DNA of 64,000 nucleotides, from contig SMSO01000025.1 of NCBI GenBank assembly GCA_004764695.1, positions 1,907,102 through 1,971,101 on the forward strand, given 5' to 3'. A program made the position numbers and the translations under genes. The notes under the pieces were generated by a model. The model did not search any database. It had not been told where the DNA came from and saw nothing but the letters and a program-made list of their open reading frames with translations. Position 1 is the stretch's first letter; each line of letters opens with the position of its first letter. This document shows positions 1 to 13,000 of this stretch, piece after piece. The DNA comes from Schizochytrium sp. TIO01. Lineage: Eukaryota > Sar > Bigyra > Thraustochytrida > Thraustochytriidae.

Positions 1-763
1 AGAGCACGAGCCAAGGCAGAGGAGCGCAGCAGCCGCCTCAAGCAGGCCCCAGACCAGCCAAAGGCAACACGTCACGCGATGGCAGCAGCCAAGAGAAGAA
101 GAAGAATTCGAGGCCGACGATGTTGTTCTGCTCCAAGTTTTTTCCTTTTCAAACCATCGATCAAACAATGAATCAATGAATGAATGAATAGTTGAAAATA
201 TATTTACTCTTTTCTTCTCATTCTGCTTAAACCTTTTTAGTTAGTTAACAGTTATTGTTGTATAAAGTAAAACTTTCTTTCTTTTGTTTTCTATTTTTTA
301 GTTCTCGTTTCCACCATTTTCAAATCACACTAACACTGTAGCTAGGACATACTCTAGTTTATTTGAATTTGTCGATGACTACTTCGACCTGTATGCTGTT
401 GGCTACCCTAAACCCTACAAGCTGACTGGCACGAGGCCACTCTTTGTTTCCCTCTTCCTGCTCGCCTTCTCTTGACTCAAATTCTTTTCTCTTTTCTTTT
501 TCTTTTTCTTTTTACTTTTTCTTTTGCGCCATTTCGTGATTGATCGATGCTTTTCGTTCAAAACATGCATCATGCATGCATTTAATCAATTCATTTGGTT
601 CGCGAGTGGCGCTGCTTTCTCTCTCTCCGCCTCCTTGCTGCTTTTGCTTGTTTCCCTCCAGAAGAAGGCCACGAGCTGACAGCTCCCAAGCGAAAGCTCT
701 CCAAGCCGAGCGCCCTCAGCCACCGAAGCCCTTTCTCCTCATCTCTCTCTCTCTCTCTGCCTA

Positions 764-794
<31 letters not shown>

Positions 795-856
795 GCCCTC
801 GAAGAAGCGAAGAACCTCTTGTTTTGATTGCATTCCGTCATAATATTCTTTCATCC

Positions 857-928
<72 letters not shown>

Positions 929-2163
929 TCATTCTTTCTCTCTTTCAATCGTTCATTCAGCGAGTCAGTCAGTCTGACTGCCTAAAGAAATATAGAAAGA
1001 AAGTAAGCAAGTAAGAAGGTAAGTAAGAAAGTAAGTAAGTAAGTAAGTAAGAAAGTAAGAAAGTAAGAAAGTAAGGGCTGAGGAAACACACTTCCTCCTC
1101 CGCCTCTTCCTCCTTCTCTCTTTGGAAGAGAGAAAGAAAGAAAGAAAGAAAGAAAGAAAGCCCTTTCAGCGACGAACGAAGCAGAGCAGAGCAAAGCAGA
1201 GCAAAGCCAAGAACAAGCAGAAGAGGCGACTCAGAGCCGCCTTCCCCTCTGCGCCCCTCTGCGCCCCTCTGCGCCTCTCTGCTTCTCGCTGTCTCTGAGG
1301 ACCCATTCAACTCGGGCCCAGAGCAGGAGAGGCTGAGGAGACTGCTGAGGTGATTGATTGATTGATTGAGTGATAGAGAAAGCAAGCCTTCCGAGCCCTC
1401 TCAGGTCTCCTGGGGACAGCCCATCATGGTCTCGACCAAGCCGCCACTGTGGGGATAGAGTCTATCTCAGGAGGTCGGAGGGCCTCGCGGTCCGGTATGA
1501 GAAGCGCGATACTTATTCCTCGTGCCCAGTTATTCTACTTCCTAGTACTAGCATCGTTATTATTGCACTACTACTTAAGTTGAGGTGTTCTTTTTTTCTT
1601 TTTGTTTAAAAGGCTAATGTTTTTACTTTATTATTAAAATAAAATAATATATATATATCTATCTATCGCGTGCTTTATTCCGAGACCACACTGCTGCTAG
1701 CTAGGGGCGCCTCTACGGAAATCGTGTAGAAGTAGGGCCGCTGCCGTTGTGTCCCCTCTCCCCTCTTTGCAAGCAATAAAGCAAAAAGAAAAGAAGGAAT
1801 GGTACAGTATGTATGTATTTCTAAACCGCTCCTCTCTTTAGATACATAGTAAGTAATCTGATCAGTCGATCCTCTGCGTCGCCTCGTTCTTAGTCCTCGC
1901 CTCTCGAACCGGCGAGCGAGCGAGACCTCCCTGCCGCTCCTTGGAGAGGAAAGCCGCCTCGGTAAGCGCAGAGCCTGACTGGCACCTGTGCCGGCCATGC
2001 CTCCTCTGCCAGAGCTGGGCCCCTCGTCAAGCACCGGCCGCAGCCTGCCTGCTTCAAGCAGGAAAGAGTTCTTTCTTCTTCGCTTCTTGGTCTCCAAAAC
2101 TATCTTACGACGAAGCTACGATTAAAACTTTTTTGTTTACTATGCACGTGTGTATATATATAA

Positions 2164-2194
<31 letters not shown>

Positions 2195-5100
2195 TGCCTT
2201 GCAGGCCTCTTTGGGCCTACGTACTGACGATGTGATGAAAGAGATGAAACAAACAAACAAACAAACAAACAAAGAAACAAAAGAGAGAGGAAGTTCTTTG
2301 TGACTGGTTTCCACCTTTGGAGAGGTTCAAGTATCGCCGTGCAGAGAGAAGTCTACGCACTCAGGGACCTCGAAGAAGCCTCGCTCGAAGCAGCAGCAGC
2401 ACTGGCACCGTCATGCTGTCACGAGCATTCATACTCACAGCCACATGATACCTGGATATTTTAGTATCAGCTCTGCTCTGTCATACATAGCAAACAAACA
2501 AACAAACAAAGAAACAAACAAACAAACAAACAAACAAACAAACAAACAAAAACAAACAAACAAACAAACAAACAAAGACAAATATACAAACAAACAGAGC
2601 AACAGCAAGAAAGAAGAAAGAAGAACAACAAGAACAGCAATAAAGGAGCCTGGAAAGAACGAAAGAACGAAAGAACGAAGATGCCAGGAAAGCGAGGCTG
2701 GACCACTTTATAGAGCCATCGATCGAACAGTCAGTCACTCAGTCACTCAGTCATTCAGGCAGGCAGGCAGGCAGGCAGACGGTCACGAGCCTCGCTCTCT
2801 CCCTCTCCGTCTCCCAGAGGCCCGTGTCTGGCCTCCTCTCTGCCACCACCCGCGGCCGTACCCTCGCCACGCCACGCCACAAAGAGAGAGAGTCCGTGGC
2901 TCCACCGTCTTCTCTCTCTCTGTGTCTGTCTGTCTGTCTGTCTGTCTGTTAATAGAAGAAGCAAGGCACGGGCATGCGAGGAAAGAACGAGGCGGCGTGA
3001 GAACGGAACGTATTGCGCGCCCCAGATGCTGATACAGGAGACGCAGCGCCTGGCGTCTTCGCCCTGCGTCGCTCAAGGCTAATATGCTGGACTCGCCTGA
3101 GGGCAGCCATGTTTTCCCCAGTCTCCGCGGGGCCCTTCTCCAGCGCTGTATAAAGTTGTAGCGTTTTATACTGGACTTGCGGGGCCTCCGCTTCGCCTGT
3201 GAAGGAAGACCTGCTATGCTACTACTACTACCGCTACTGCTGCTACTCCTCTACTACTAGTAGCAGCTGCTTCGAAAACAGAACACGAGGAGGGAAACAA
3301 GGTGGGCGAGAAGAGCGTCGCATGAATGGAACAGAACAGGTCCTACAACATCGCATACTAGACATCTACGAGGGTATCTAGCTAGGTAGGTAGGCTACGT
3401 CACCTCACTCATTCAAGAAGAACGCATCGAAAGAGCTTTGCAAAAGAAAAGAAAGAAGTTCTCTCTAGCACCGCCTAGTCTCAAGGTAGGCCGACAAGAA
3501 AGACCTTCGGAACCCTTTTTTTTCTTCGCTAGTCTGATTGTCCTTTCCACGAAAACTCAAAAGTTCAACTCGAAAACATTTTGACCATTTTTATTTTGTT
3601 TTTAACACCAAGAAGGATATCTTTTTCTCTCTTTTTTTTTCTTTTTTTCTTTCTCTTTTCTAAATTAAAGCAATGCTATTATATACATAAATAAATTTAA
3701 ATTAAAAAATAAAAAATACAATAATGTGATAATAGTAATAGGAAGCCTCCCTAAATCTTTAAGGTGTGCATAGAAACCAGTTACTATTACAGACCGCCGC
3801 AGCCTTTTCGAAGAGACGGCTGCGATCAACGCGTTGTTTGTTGAGGCGGCGGCGCTCGCGTGTTTCCGGCGGGATCTTCTTCTCGCAGACGCGTCCACGG
3901 CCCAGGCTCCTGCCGCTCCCCAGCCAGCGCCGTGGAGCGCCGGCCACGGCCACAGAGATCTGCGGCGTCGAGAGAACCTTGCGCCAACTCAGATCTTCTC
4001 TTCTTCTCTTCTTCTCTTCTTCATTCATTCATTCATTCATTCATTCATTCATTCATTCGTTTGTTTGTTTGTTTGTTTGTTTGTTTGTTTGTTTGTTTGT
4101 TCCCATTCTCCAAAGTATCTCTTTTTTTTTTTCTTTTCTTTTTCTTCTTCTTCTTCTTCTTCTTTCCTTTTCTCTGAGGATCTCCGTTCTCACCGCGCGT
4201 ACGCAGAACGAAACAGCGGCCAGCCAGCTTGAAGCATGCGGCAGCGAGTGAAGATGACGACCGACGCCTTCGCTCACTCCGTCTCTCGGCCGGAGAGCAG
4301 GCCTGAGAGACGGTCTGCCACTGCCTGCGGCGATCGAAGTATCAGCGAAGGGGAGAACGCGGGTCGATCGACCGATCGCTCGAAGAGAGAAAAGGGAAAA
4401 CGAAAACATGATGGAGCTCACCTCCGCGCGGTCCCGTATCTACGCACCCCCCTCTCTCTCTGCTTGGCTGACTATCTACCTGTGTATCTATCTATCTATG
4501 TATGTTCTATCTGTGTCGACGTAGTAGTTCTGTTCTCTCTACCTTTCAGCGTTCTCTTCAGCGCAGGAGGGAAAGCTTGGGCGTTCTTTCTCGCGTTCTC
4601 AGCAGAACAGAACGTGCACCGCAGTACAGTGCATGCACTGCGAAGCGCAGAGCTCGCAGTGCAGACGGCTCGAGCCTGAGCCTCCCTCAAGCGGGCATCT
4701 TCAGTGCGGCCAACACCTCTGAGCCGCCGCTCCTGGATAGGCAGGCAGCGAGACACCTAATCAGCCAGGCAGTCAGACAGTCAGACAGTCAGGCAGTCAG
4801 ACAGTCAGTCAGTCAGACAGAGGGCAGGCATCATCAATGCACCAAACGCCCGCCCCAAGAACTCGCTCGCCCTCTTCCGCCGCTTTATAGGCGCCCAAGA
4901 GAAGACTGAGACTTGCGGAACCCGAATTCGACCACAACTCTGCAATGGCGTGCACCATGAGCACATATGCTGAGCGTCTTTGTTTGGTGAATCATGGATG
5001 GATGAATATGATATGCGTGTGCCGCGGGAGTTCTTTCGCGGACCTATTCGTTCTGCTGCTCATGGCGGCTTTGGGAGCGACTAGTAGCTGGCTAGCTACC
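1..5100. repeat. Gene-poor, microsatellite-dense DNA (left part)
   Basis: No coding region is recognisable. Short open frames are present on both strands, but most run through simple repeats and encode low-complexity peptides. Repeat tracts include (CT)n at 742-758, (CTGT)n at 765-795, (CTTT)n at 858-930, AAGT/AAGA mixtures at 1000-1076, (AAAG)n at 1127-1160, four copies of a 10-base GCGCCCCTCT-like unit at 1241-1282, (TA)n at 2152-2195, (AAAC)n at 2246-2281 and 2491-2597, CAGT/CAGG runs at 2728-2780, (TCTG)n at 2911-2949, (TTCA)n then (GTTT)n at 4019-4101, and CAGT/CAGA at 4766-4825. The first 170 bases could be the 3' tail of a gene that starts to the left (open in all three + frames, Arg/Gln/Ser-rich), but nothing decides this. 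Confidence 0.8.
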
Positions 5101-8100
5101 GCTATCTATAGCTGTGGCTGATTGTTACTCAGGCAAGAACCCGAAGAACTCCGGATCGTGATACATTCGTTCGTCGATGCCCAAATCACGGTTCTTCGCT
5201 GCGACAGACGAGGGAAGCCTTCGACGGCTGTCTTGTGCCCTTGTTCGAGTGGGTCTGCCTGCACGTTCGTCGGGTTCTTCCCCGTTTCCCGCCATTACGC
5301 GCCGACGATGAGCCAGTTCTGCGAGGTTTTCGCTCGTTTTCTAGCTACAGCTAGGTACAGCACAAGTGCGTGCTTCTTTGATGGCTCATCCCTCCAGCAG
5401 CTCTTTCTTTCAGAGGGCGTTGACTCCCTGCCTGCCTGCCTGGCTGCGTCTTCTTCGTAGCGCCGGTCTCTGCCTGTGCAGCGAGTCGTTGAGGTTCTCG
5501 CGCTCAGCATTGGAGAAGATAAGATCATCTTGTCTCAGTTTGCTCTGTTGCTGACTGACTCTGTCAATGAAAAGCAGTTCTCCCCACAGAGAACGCGCAT
5601 GACACCGAGTCTGGTGCTGCGCCTCGGCTGGCTCGAGCCAGTTGGTTGTTTTGTTTCTCTCTTCTTTTTTCTTTTATTTATTTATGAAAAATTAAAAGTT
5701 TACTTATTTTTATAAGACGGCTATCATCGATGGTGTGTTTTTTCTTTTCTTTCTTTCTTATGACTTTGAAAACTTAACACTAAAAACCACCACGAGGGAG
5801 GACAGCGATAAATAGCAGTATGTATGCTCAGAATGCGCAGATGATGGCACATCGAAGTTGACGCCGGAAAGGCGATAGGCTGGTGGTACAGATCAATCAG
5901 GCGGCTTGAAGAGCGAGGGCGCCGAACGGTCATCGATGCGTAAATCTGCCGGTGTAAAGCCGCGGCACCTTTGCAGCGAAGAAGACAGCTGAAAGAAAGC
6001 GAATGGTCACTCCTCATCATAGGCGCCTCAGTTTGTTCATGTTCTCTGTTGTTAAAGATTATTTTTAAAATAAATAATCATAAGAGAGAAAGAAAGAAAG
6101 GAAACCATGAAACGATCGATGGAGGCACTTCTTCACCCTGCGAACTCGCTCGCTCGCTCGCTCGCTCGCTCAGTCAGCGGCGCCTGCTTCTTGGAACACA
6201 TAGCCGGTGAGTGCAATGCCGCCTCCCTTCTGCAGCACCACAGTGCGAGCTCGAAGACCTTGTGCACTCAGCAAGTAAGCAAGCAAGCAGCCTGGCTCCT
6301 GAGGAAGGCGAGATAATGTACCAGCTACTCCAGCCAGAGAGCGCCTTCAAGTTGAAGATCGATCGCCGTCACCGTGGTTTCCGCAAACCTAGCAAGGGCG
6401 AGGCCTCTTCCCGTTCAAGCAGCCCACCCTCGCTCTGGCCCTCGGCACCGCGTTCTCGTGGACCAGGGCCGTCCTTTCTTTCATGCATGGTAACGTACCT
6501 TCGAGCGTACGTGCTCATTACTCCAACTTGAAGCGGCACCGCAGTTTTGCAGTCGAGGTCCACTGCAATGATGCAGTGCTGATTATGAGGAGTGGAGGAA
6601 TCTGTTACGTACTTCCACTCCGCTCAACTTGAAGGAAGGCAGTCAGTCAGTCAGTCAGTCAGTCTGACAGACTGACTTCGCTAGCTGTAGCTGTACTTTC
6701 TGGCGCTTGCAATTCATGAACGAAGTAGGTACTACGCATGGACTTGGACCCTGAAGATTTCTGGCATCTGCGAGACTTTGATGATCGTGGTGCGAGAAAC
6801 TGCTAAAGCGAGCTCTTCTGCAGTTTGCGACCTAGTCGATCGATCGAGCGAGCGAGCGAGCTCACTTGCACAAGTCGGGCGCAGCGCATGCACATGCATT
6901 CGTTCTCTGCAGATAGCGTTGCTGATCCTTCGAGGCGCTGAGCTCTGACTGCTTCGTTTAGTACACACCGAACTGCAGACTCACTCACTCACTTCCTTTT
7001 CTTAGAATTGTTTGTTGTTGCTGCCTTTTGCGAAATAATAGAGAGAGAGGAGAAATTAGCTTGTGCACAACTAAGCTCGGTTCGATGATAATTTAATGCA
7101 CGACGAGTTAAACGTCGCGTTGCTTCCAGTCTGCACAAATGATGAATTAGTTATCCAGTTGACGACGACAACGTGCTCTAATGATCAAGCCTGAACCGAA
7201 TGGCGATTCGGGGTGGGAGCTTCGAGGTTGCTCTCGCGCAATTTCACTCCTAAAAGATAGACACCGAAAAGGTTAGAAGAAAAGGAAAAGTTATAAACAC
7301 GGGACATGATATCATCGTCTCTACTGACTAGTTCCATTAGTATCTCGAGGTGGCTGAATGGTAGTACGCAATAAAAGAGGTCTCTCACCATTCAGATACC
7401 AACAGTAGTACCCACCTACCAATTGACTATTGACTACTGACTATTGACTCAGAAAGAAAGAAAGAAAGAAAGAATGAAAGAATGAAGGCAAAAGCAAACT
7501 CGTCACTCTGACGCCCTCAGTGATTCTCTGTATGAGAACGCAAAAGAAGCACGCAAAGGAATCAAGGAAAAGCTGTCTGCCAGACCGTGCTAATAAGTAT
7601 TGATTGTTAGCTCAGCTTGCAGGCTGCAGCTTGCACAGCTGTTCTATTGCTTGTGGGAAATTGAAACATGTCTGAATCCCTTCTCGAGGTGGTAGTTCTC
7701 AGTGGGGACCCTTCAAATTGGTAACTGTGATCGTGGTAATTCGTAGCAGGTAGTAAGAGCAGGTAGTACGACGGCGGTGTTGGCATCTCTTATTAGGACT
7801 TCAAAGCATGACTTTTTAATTATTAATTATTTATTTCTTTTATTTTTAATGAGGTGGCAGGCAGGCAACTTCTATTAATTTTAGTTTTAAAAGCAAAATA
7901 AAATAAAATAAAATAAAAATGCAAATGCGAATGTCGAACTCTGGAGGCTAAATATCCGGAGAGGCTGCCGCTGACACCGCGCAGAAGCTGTGCAGGCAAG
8001 GTCCTCCACGGTCGTCGTTCTAGCCGCAGTCATCTCACCTCGTCCCATGAGATGTGACCAACACGAGAGCGCGAAGAAGTCCAAGCTGGCTAATTTCAGG

Positions 8101-10395
8101 CCACACCGATGCTTCTTTCCCAACAATGCCAGGAAATGCCAAGAAGATACGAGGTAACGCAGGGAACGAATTGATGGACGGATGCGATGCGAATCATGAG
8201 AGGAAGCGGAATCGTGTGGTTACAAAATGAATCAAATCAAACGAATTGAGTAGTAAACTTCACATTCGACGAGTGAGTGAGTAGGCCGCACTTACTTCCT
8301 TACTTACCTCCTTCCCTAGCTAAGTACTATTATGCGTCAGTAACCCATGGAGATCGATCAATTAGCATGTCAACAAGGAAGCTTCTATAAGGTGAGCAAA
8401 CGAATGAATGGCGGATATTGAGTGCTTAGATCGAAAGAAAGAAAGAAAGCGATAAATGATCGATTGAATGATCGATTGAATGATTGAATGAATGAATGAA
8501 TGAATGAATTATTGAATGGAGGAAGAAGACGACAGTGAGGTTGTTGCTTCCATGGGATGGGTGTTCGTTCGTTCGATCGCACGCGAGGACAAAGGGACGC
8601 TTTAAAGATCGGCCTCGTCGCCTTTGGGTTGCAGCGGAGATGACGGCGTGCGTGTTCCTTCCTGCATGTGCACGAGACTCAACCCATTCCTTCATTCCTT
8701 CATTCCTTCATTCCTTCATTCCTTCATTCCTTCATTCCTTCACGCGACCCGTGCACACGCCTCTCTGGGAGCATAGTCGGTCTCAGGGGACAGTGCGTGC
8801 CTGTGCTTTCTTGCCTCTCTCCTCTCTAGCTAGAGTGCTGAGGCGATTTCGTACAAACACTTGTACGGAATTCTCGCAAAGCAGCTCTTGGAGGGAGGCG
8901 ACAAATGGTAAGTAGATCAATGAGTGAATGTGATTGATTAATTAATTAATTAGGAGGTTTCAGTTGCCTGCAAGACCCTGCTGGGACAGCTAGCTAGCTG
9001 CCTAGGTACTCCCTTCATCACACGAGACAGAGCGGTGTCGCAAAGATGGCTGCCTCGTTTGCAGCGCTGAGCAATAAAATTGGTTCCTCGCAAATCTAGC
9101 TAGTACTCTTATTCGCTTTTTACTGAGATGTATATGTATGTATGTATGGGTATGTGAAAAAAGGCGTGGAAACTGTTCCTTCATCTCCACCCCACAGGGA
9201 GAAGAACGGGAAAAGAACGCTGCTGCTGCTGCTGCTATGGGCACTGTTAGAAAAACGAATAGGAGGAGGTTGCGGCGCGATCGTGGCGGGCCAGCGCACC
9301 AGACAGAAGCAGCCCGCCTTTCTGTACATCGAGATTCGTGAAGTTCTGGCGCTGGCCAGCAGACCTCTTCCTGGAATGACTTCGCAACCAGCCTCAGCTG
9401 CCTGGCCGGCCTGCCTCTGCCCTTGGCCGAGGCCACCAAACTCGCCTCCGTCGTCCAAGCATCGCACCAAGGACGACTCTGTTGACGATTCTTGAGGACG
9501 CGCGCCTATAAAAATGCGACCATCGCATCGACAATGGTGGTGGAAATACTTTCTTTTTTCTCTTTTTTCGTCTTTTTCTTTTTCTTTCTCAGTAGGAGTC
9601 AGTAGTTCGCACCTAGCTACGACTGCGAGATTTGTGGTGATCAATGATGAAATCGTGGTTTTTCTTCTTTATTTCGTTCCCTTTTACAACTTTCTTCTTT
9701 GAAGAAAAAAAGTCTTTGAAGTGTTCTGTTCTAAAGTATGTAGGTACTGAACTGTCGTAAGGTGAACTAGGTGCTCGGTGTAATTGCACTAATGGGTGCT
9801 CAGTGGTCTGCAACGGTTGCTTGAACTTGCAGGGGCAAAGAATTATCCGAGGAAACGCGGGATTTTGCCTCAGAAAGGCGTCCTCGTGCCTTCTTTTGTA
9901 GCCATGATATTTCGCGCATCAACGTACTTCGTTGGCATCATACTTACTTTTCGAATACCCGATACTTGGTGAATTTTCCCTTTCCAACGTTCGCTCAAGT
10001 CTCACCTTCCTATATTTTAGCCTAGAAGTCAATCTAGCGATGCTGACCAGTATAACTGACAGCTAAAGAGCCACCTAACCACCTAGAGGTAGGTACATTA
10101 TGTATCTATCTATCCATCATAGAAATCAGTTCTTCACTCCAAGGCAGCGAAAAACCGGGCTGCTTTCACTCTGCATCGTCAGTTGTCGTTTGGACTCCAT
10201 CAACGCAAGGAGATGGACGTTGATTGGGTGCCATTGCGCTGCTGCCGATGCGTCTCGTGCTTTCATAAATAAGTTGCCAAGCGGGTCGCTCGAACGTTGC
10301 AAACCTAGGCTCTGTCTGATCTAGTAATCGATATTCATTGCAGACCTACGTTCTTCGGGGGTCCTGATTTACCAGCGAACTGACTGAGACAGACT

Positions 10396-10436
<41 letters not shown>

Positions 10437-11144
10437 CCAATGTAATTGCCGCGCACAAGACGAACAACGGCAAGAGGGAGTCCGCCTTATGGGTCGTCTT
10501 CTGCAAGGTCTCGCGAACTCAAGATAGTAAAGTTGAAGGACGCGTTTAGGTCTTTGGGAAAGCGGTGCCTGGTTACAATTCATCCACGAGCGCAACCAAC
10601 CCCTCAAGACGCTAGAGCATCCAGAGGTGGTGCATGTAATGCTGTGATATCGGATCTTTCAGCGTCCATAGACTGTGATTGTGGGCAATCGGAGTGCTGT
10701 GTTCGAATCAAACTCGATGTCATAAACCCGCAGCGCACAGGCCTGAGGGGAACGAACCTGAAGCTGCTACTTTCATTTGGGCTTTCTGTTCTCTGGAAAG
10801 CCAGAAGCCCCAAACGCCCAGAAGAAGAAGATGATTGCCTTATTTGCACGGGTAACTTTCAACGCAGACGCGGTGGCTTGAGGGGGAGAGAGATGTGGTT
10901 GATTGGCGTTTGATGTTTCATAAGCAAGCAAAGGCGAGACATGACAATAAGGACGGAAACTCAGGCAGTTTGAAGGAAAGGAAGTCCTGATTGATATCTT
11001 TGAAGGCCTCTTTCTTTCCTTTGGATGGATAAAGAGTTCTCAAATTGTAATTTATATAAATTCATTCAAGCTCTATGTTCTTCTTCTTCTTCTTTTCACG
11101 AGATTCAAAATTCACTAATGATGTTTTGTTCTTTCTTTCTTTTT

Positions 11145-11177
<33 letters not shown>

Positions 11178-11800
11178 TAACATAACATTATCGCTCATGT
11201 ACATGGATAGCTCTTGTCTTCTTCTAATTAACATCATAATGATACCACCCAACTAAAATTCAACCCACTTCGATAGTCTGAGGCAACTTATATTCCAAGA
11301 AACTCTCGGCGTGGGTAAAGCTCAAGGCAAAACAACCATCAGTAATCATAATTCTCTGGAGAAGGTAGGTACTTCCTTCTCTCTAATAAGAGTGCTGTCG
11401 TCGTCACGTCGAACTCTGGAAAGATATTTTTATAAATCTTTTTGCTAATTAATTTAAAAAACATTTTTTTTTTAAATGATAAAATAGTTTTTTCCTGGTA
11501 GTATTTTTTTTTTTTAATGACAAACTTAGGGGAAATTGATAATGCTGGTAAACAGACGTCCATGAGTTGGCGTGCGTTGTCAGATCTCAAGATCCAACAT
11601 TTCCGTCGAACGCGGCTTCAGCTCCAGCCGCCTAAGCCCACGCATCGTGCATCGATAATGCACTGCACGCTCGAGGTTCTCGAGGAATCAGACTGTCTCA
11701 TCCAAGAACTCGAAGCGACCCACCCCCAAAGTCAAATGCTCGGACTGAAGGTTTTCAGACTACCCATCCCTTGACCAAGATTACACACAGATAGATCCAT
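5101..11800. other. No recognisable gene; scattered simple repeats
   Basis: Open frames are short and without recognisable motifs. Simple tracts include (CGCT)n at 6146-6170, (CAGT)n near 6640-6665, GAAT-type repeats at 8461-8510, seven copies of the 8-base unit ATTCCTTC at 8684-8742, (CTG)n at 9220-9236, (CAGA)n at 10396-10435 and a 27-base A run at 11149-11175. An open frame on + from about 10446 to 10913 (155 codons) is the longest here but has no ATG near its start and no family I recognise. A TATA-like CTATAAAA lies at about 9507-9514 in GC-rich flanks, with no convincing gene after it. Confidence 0.7.
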
Positions 11801-13000
11801 AATTGATCTGCTCTATGCGACCATGGCGATGGCGAAGTTCAAGTTGATGATGTAGATCGACGACGATGCCCTCGAGGTGGACTTGAACTTGACACGGCAC
11901 ACACACATCAGGATCAAAGACAAGATAAGGAATTTAAGTTGCTGCTGCTGCTGCTGCTGCTCGTCGCGGAGGCCAGCCACGGGAACTGGAGGAAACCCAG
12001 GAGGGAGGTCACCGCAGCTCGTGCCCGCTTTACTGTGCAGTCATTGTCCCCAAACCCAGCCACGAGCTCGCCTTGGCCGTGGCGGGAGCTGGCCGGGGAC
12101 TTGAAGGAGGAAGGGACCCAGGACCGTGCTGCTGCGCGGTTCTACTTCTGCGTTGACCTTCTCGCTCTTGTCCATGACAAAGCCGCTCTCTCCCTCTCTG
12201 ACCTAGCCTCGGCAATCTTCGTCTCGCTCTCCAAAATCAGCATGTCCGACTGATTCGTGCGAGCTTCGCCACACCTTCGGGTTCTTGCCCCTGCGTTAGC
12301 TTGTGCCCATGAACAAGTTCTTGGAGAACATGGTCCTCGGCAGGTACAGCTCTCCTCAACGAAGCCCTTGGCAGCGGCATCGTCCACGACCGTCGTCGCC
12401 GCCGCTCTTGATGCACGCAAGCTCGTGATGAAAGGGTCCGTCTGCTCTGCCGCAACTTTGCAGGTTTGAATTTCAAACTAAACTTCGTGAGGTCAGCCTG
12501 GCTGGTCCTTCGCAGCAGACATGCACTAACTCTGTCGCCTCGTGGACCATTGTCGAATGGGCTCGCCACCGCCATGATCATCTCCAACGGCCTGCCGCAC
12601 GGACCCTCCGTCTCCGCGCACGTCTCAGAGATTCGCTATTTTGTTTCTTGGTTTGATTCCCTGTCTCGATTTGAAATCAGGCCTGGCGAAGCTGTCGCGG
12701 ATCTGTGTTTAGATTGACTGACTGACTGACTTCGATCCCTCAGTTCGGGACTCGAATCGTGCGGAGACGCGGAGCGAGTGGACCGCCTTCGCTGCGCCTC
12801 CTCAGAGGCCCTCGGAATGGGCGCCACCGCGTAAGCCCTACGCATCGCCGGCGCCAGAATCGCGTTATGGACGCGGCCTCTTCGCGGCTTCGAAACAATC
12901 AGACGCAAAGAAGATTTCTGTAATCCCTAGTTTTTTCAAAAATTAAGTGAAGTGCGGTATAATTAATTCCAAGGAAAGTTCGCCGCCTTTTGAGAGGCAG
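11801..13000. other. GC-rich patch with overlapping open frames, unrecognised
   Basis: This patch is richer in G+C and poorer in microsatellites than its flanks, and has open frames on both strands. On - these include about 12237-12587 and 12142-12420, on + about 11939-12253. Several translate to mixed, non-repetitive sequence, but no single frame runs across the patch and I recognise no domain. A CTG/GCT triplet run sits at 11940-11960. It could be a decayed gene, exons of an unrecognised gene, or simply GC-rich DNA in which stop codons are rare. I call no gene. Confidence 0.35.

Noticed and set aside
404-416. Telomere-like CCCTAAACCCTA
   Set aside because: Fewer than two units and not at an end; no array follows.
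591-932. Lys/Glu-rich protein at 591-932 on -
   Set aside because: Made mainly of (CTTT)n and (CTGT)n read on the other strand.
10680-10700. tRNA B-box-like GTTCGAATC
   Set aside because: No matching A box at the right distance and no cloverleaf could be folded by eye.
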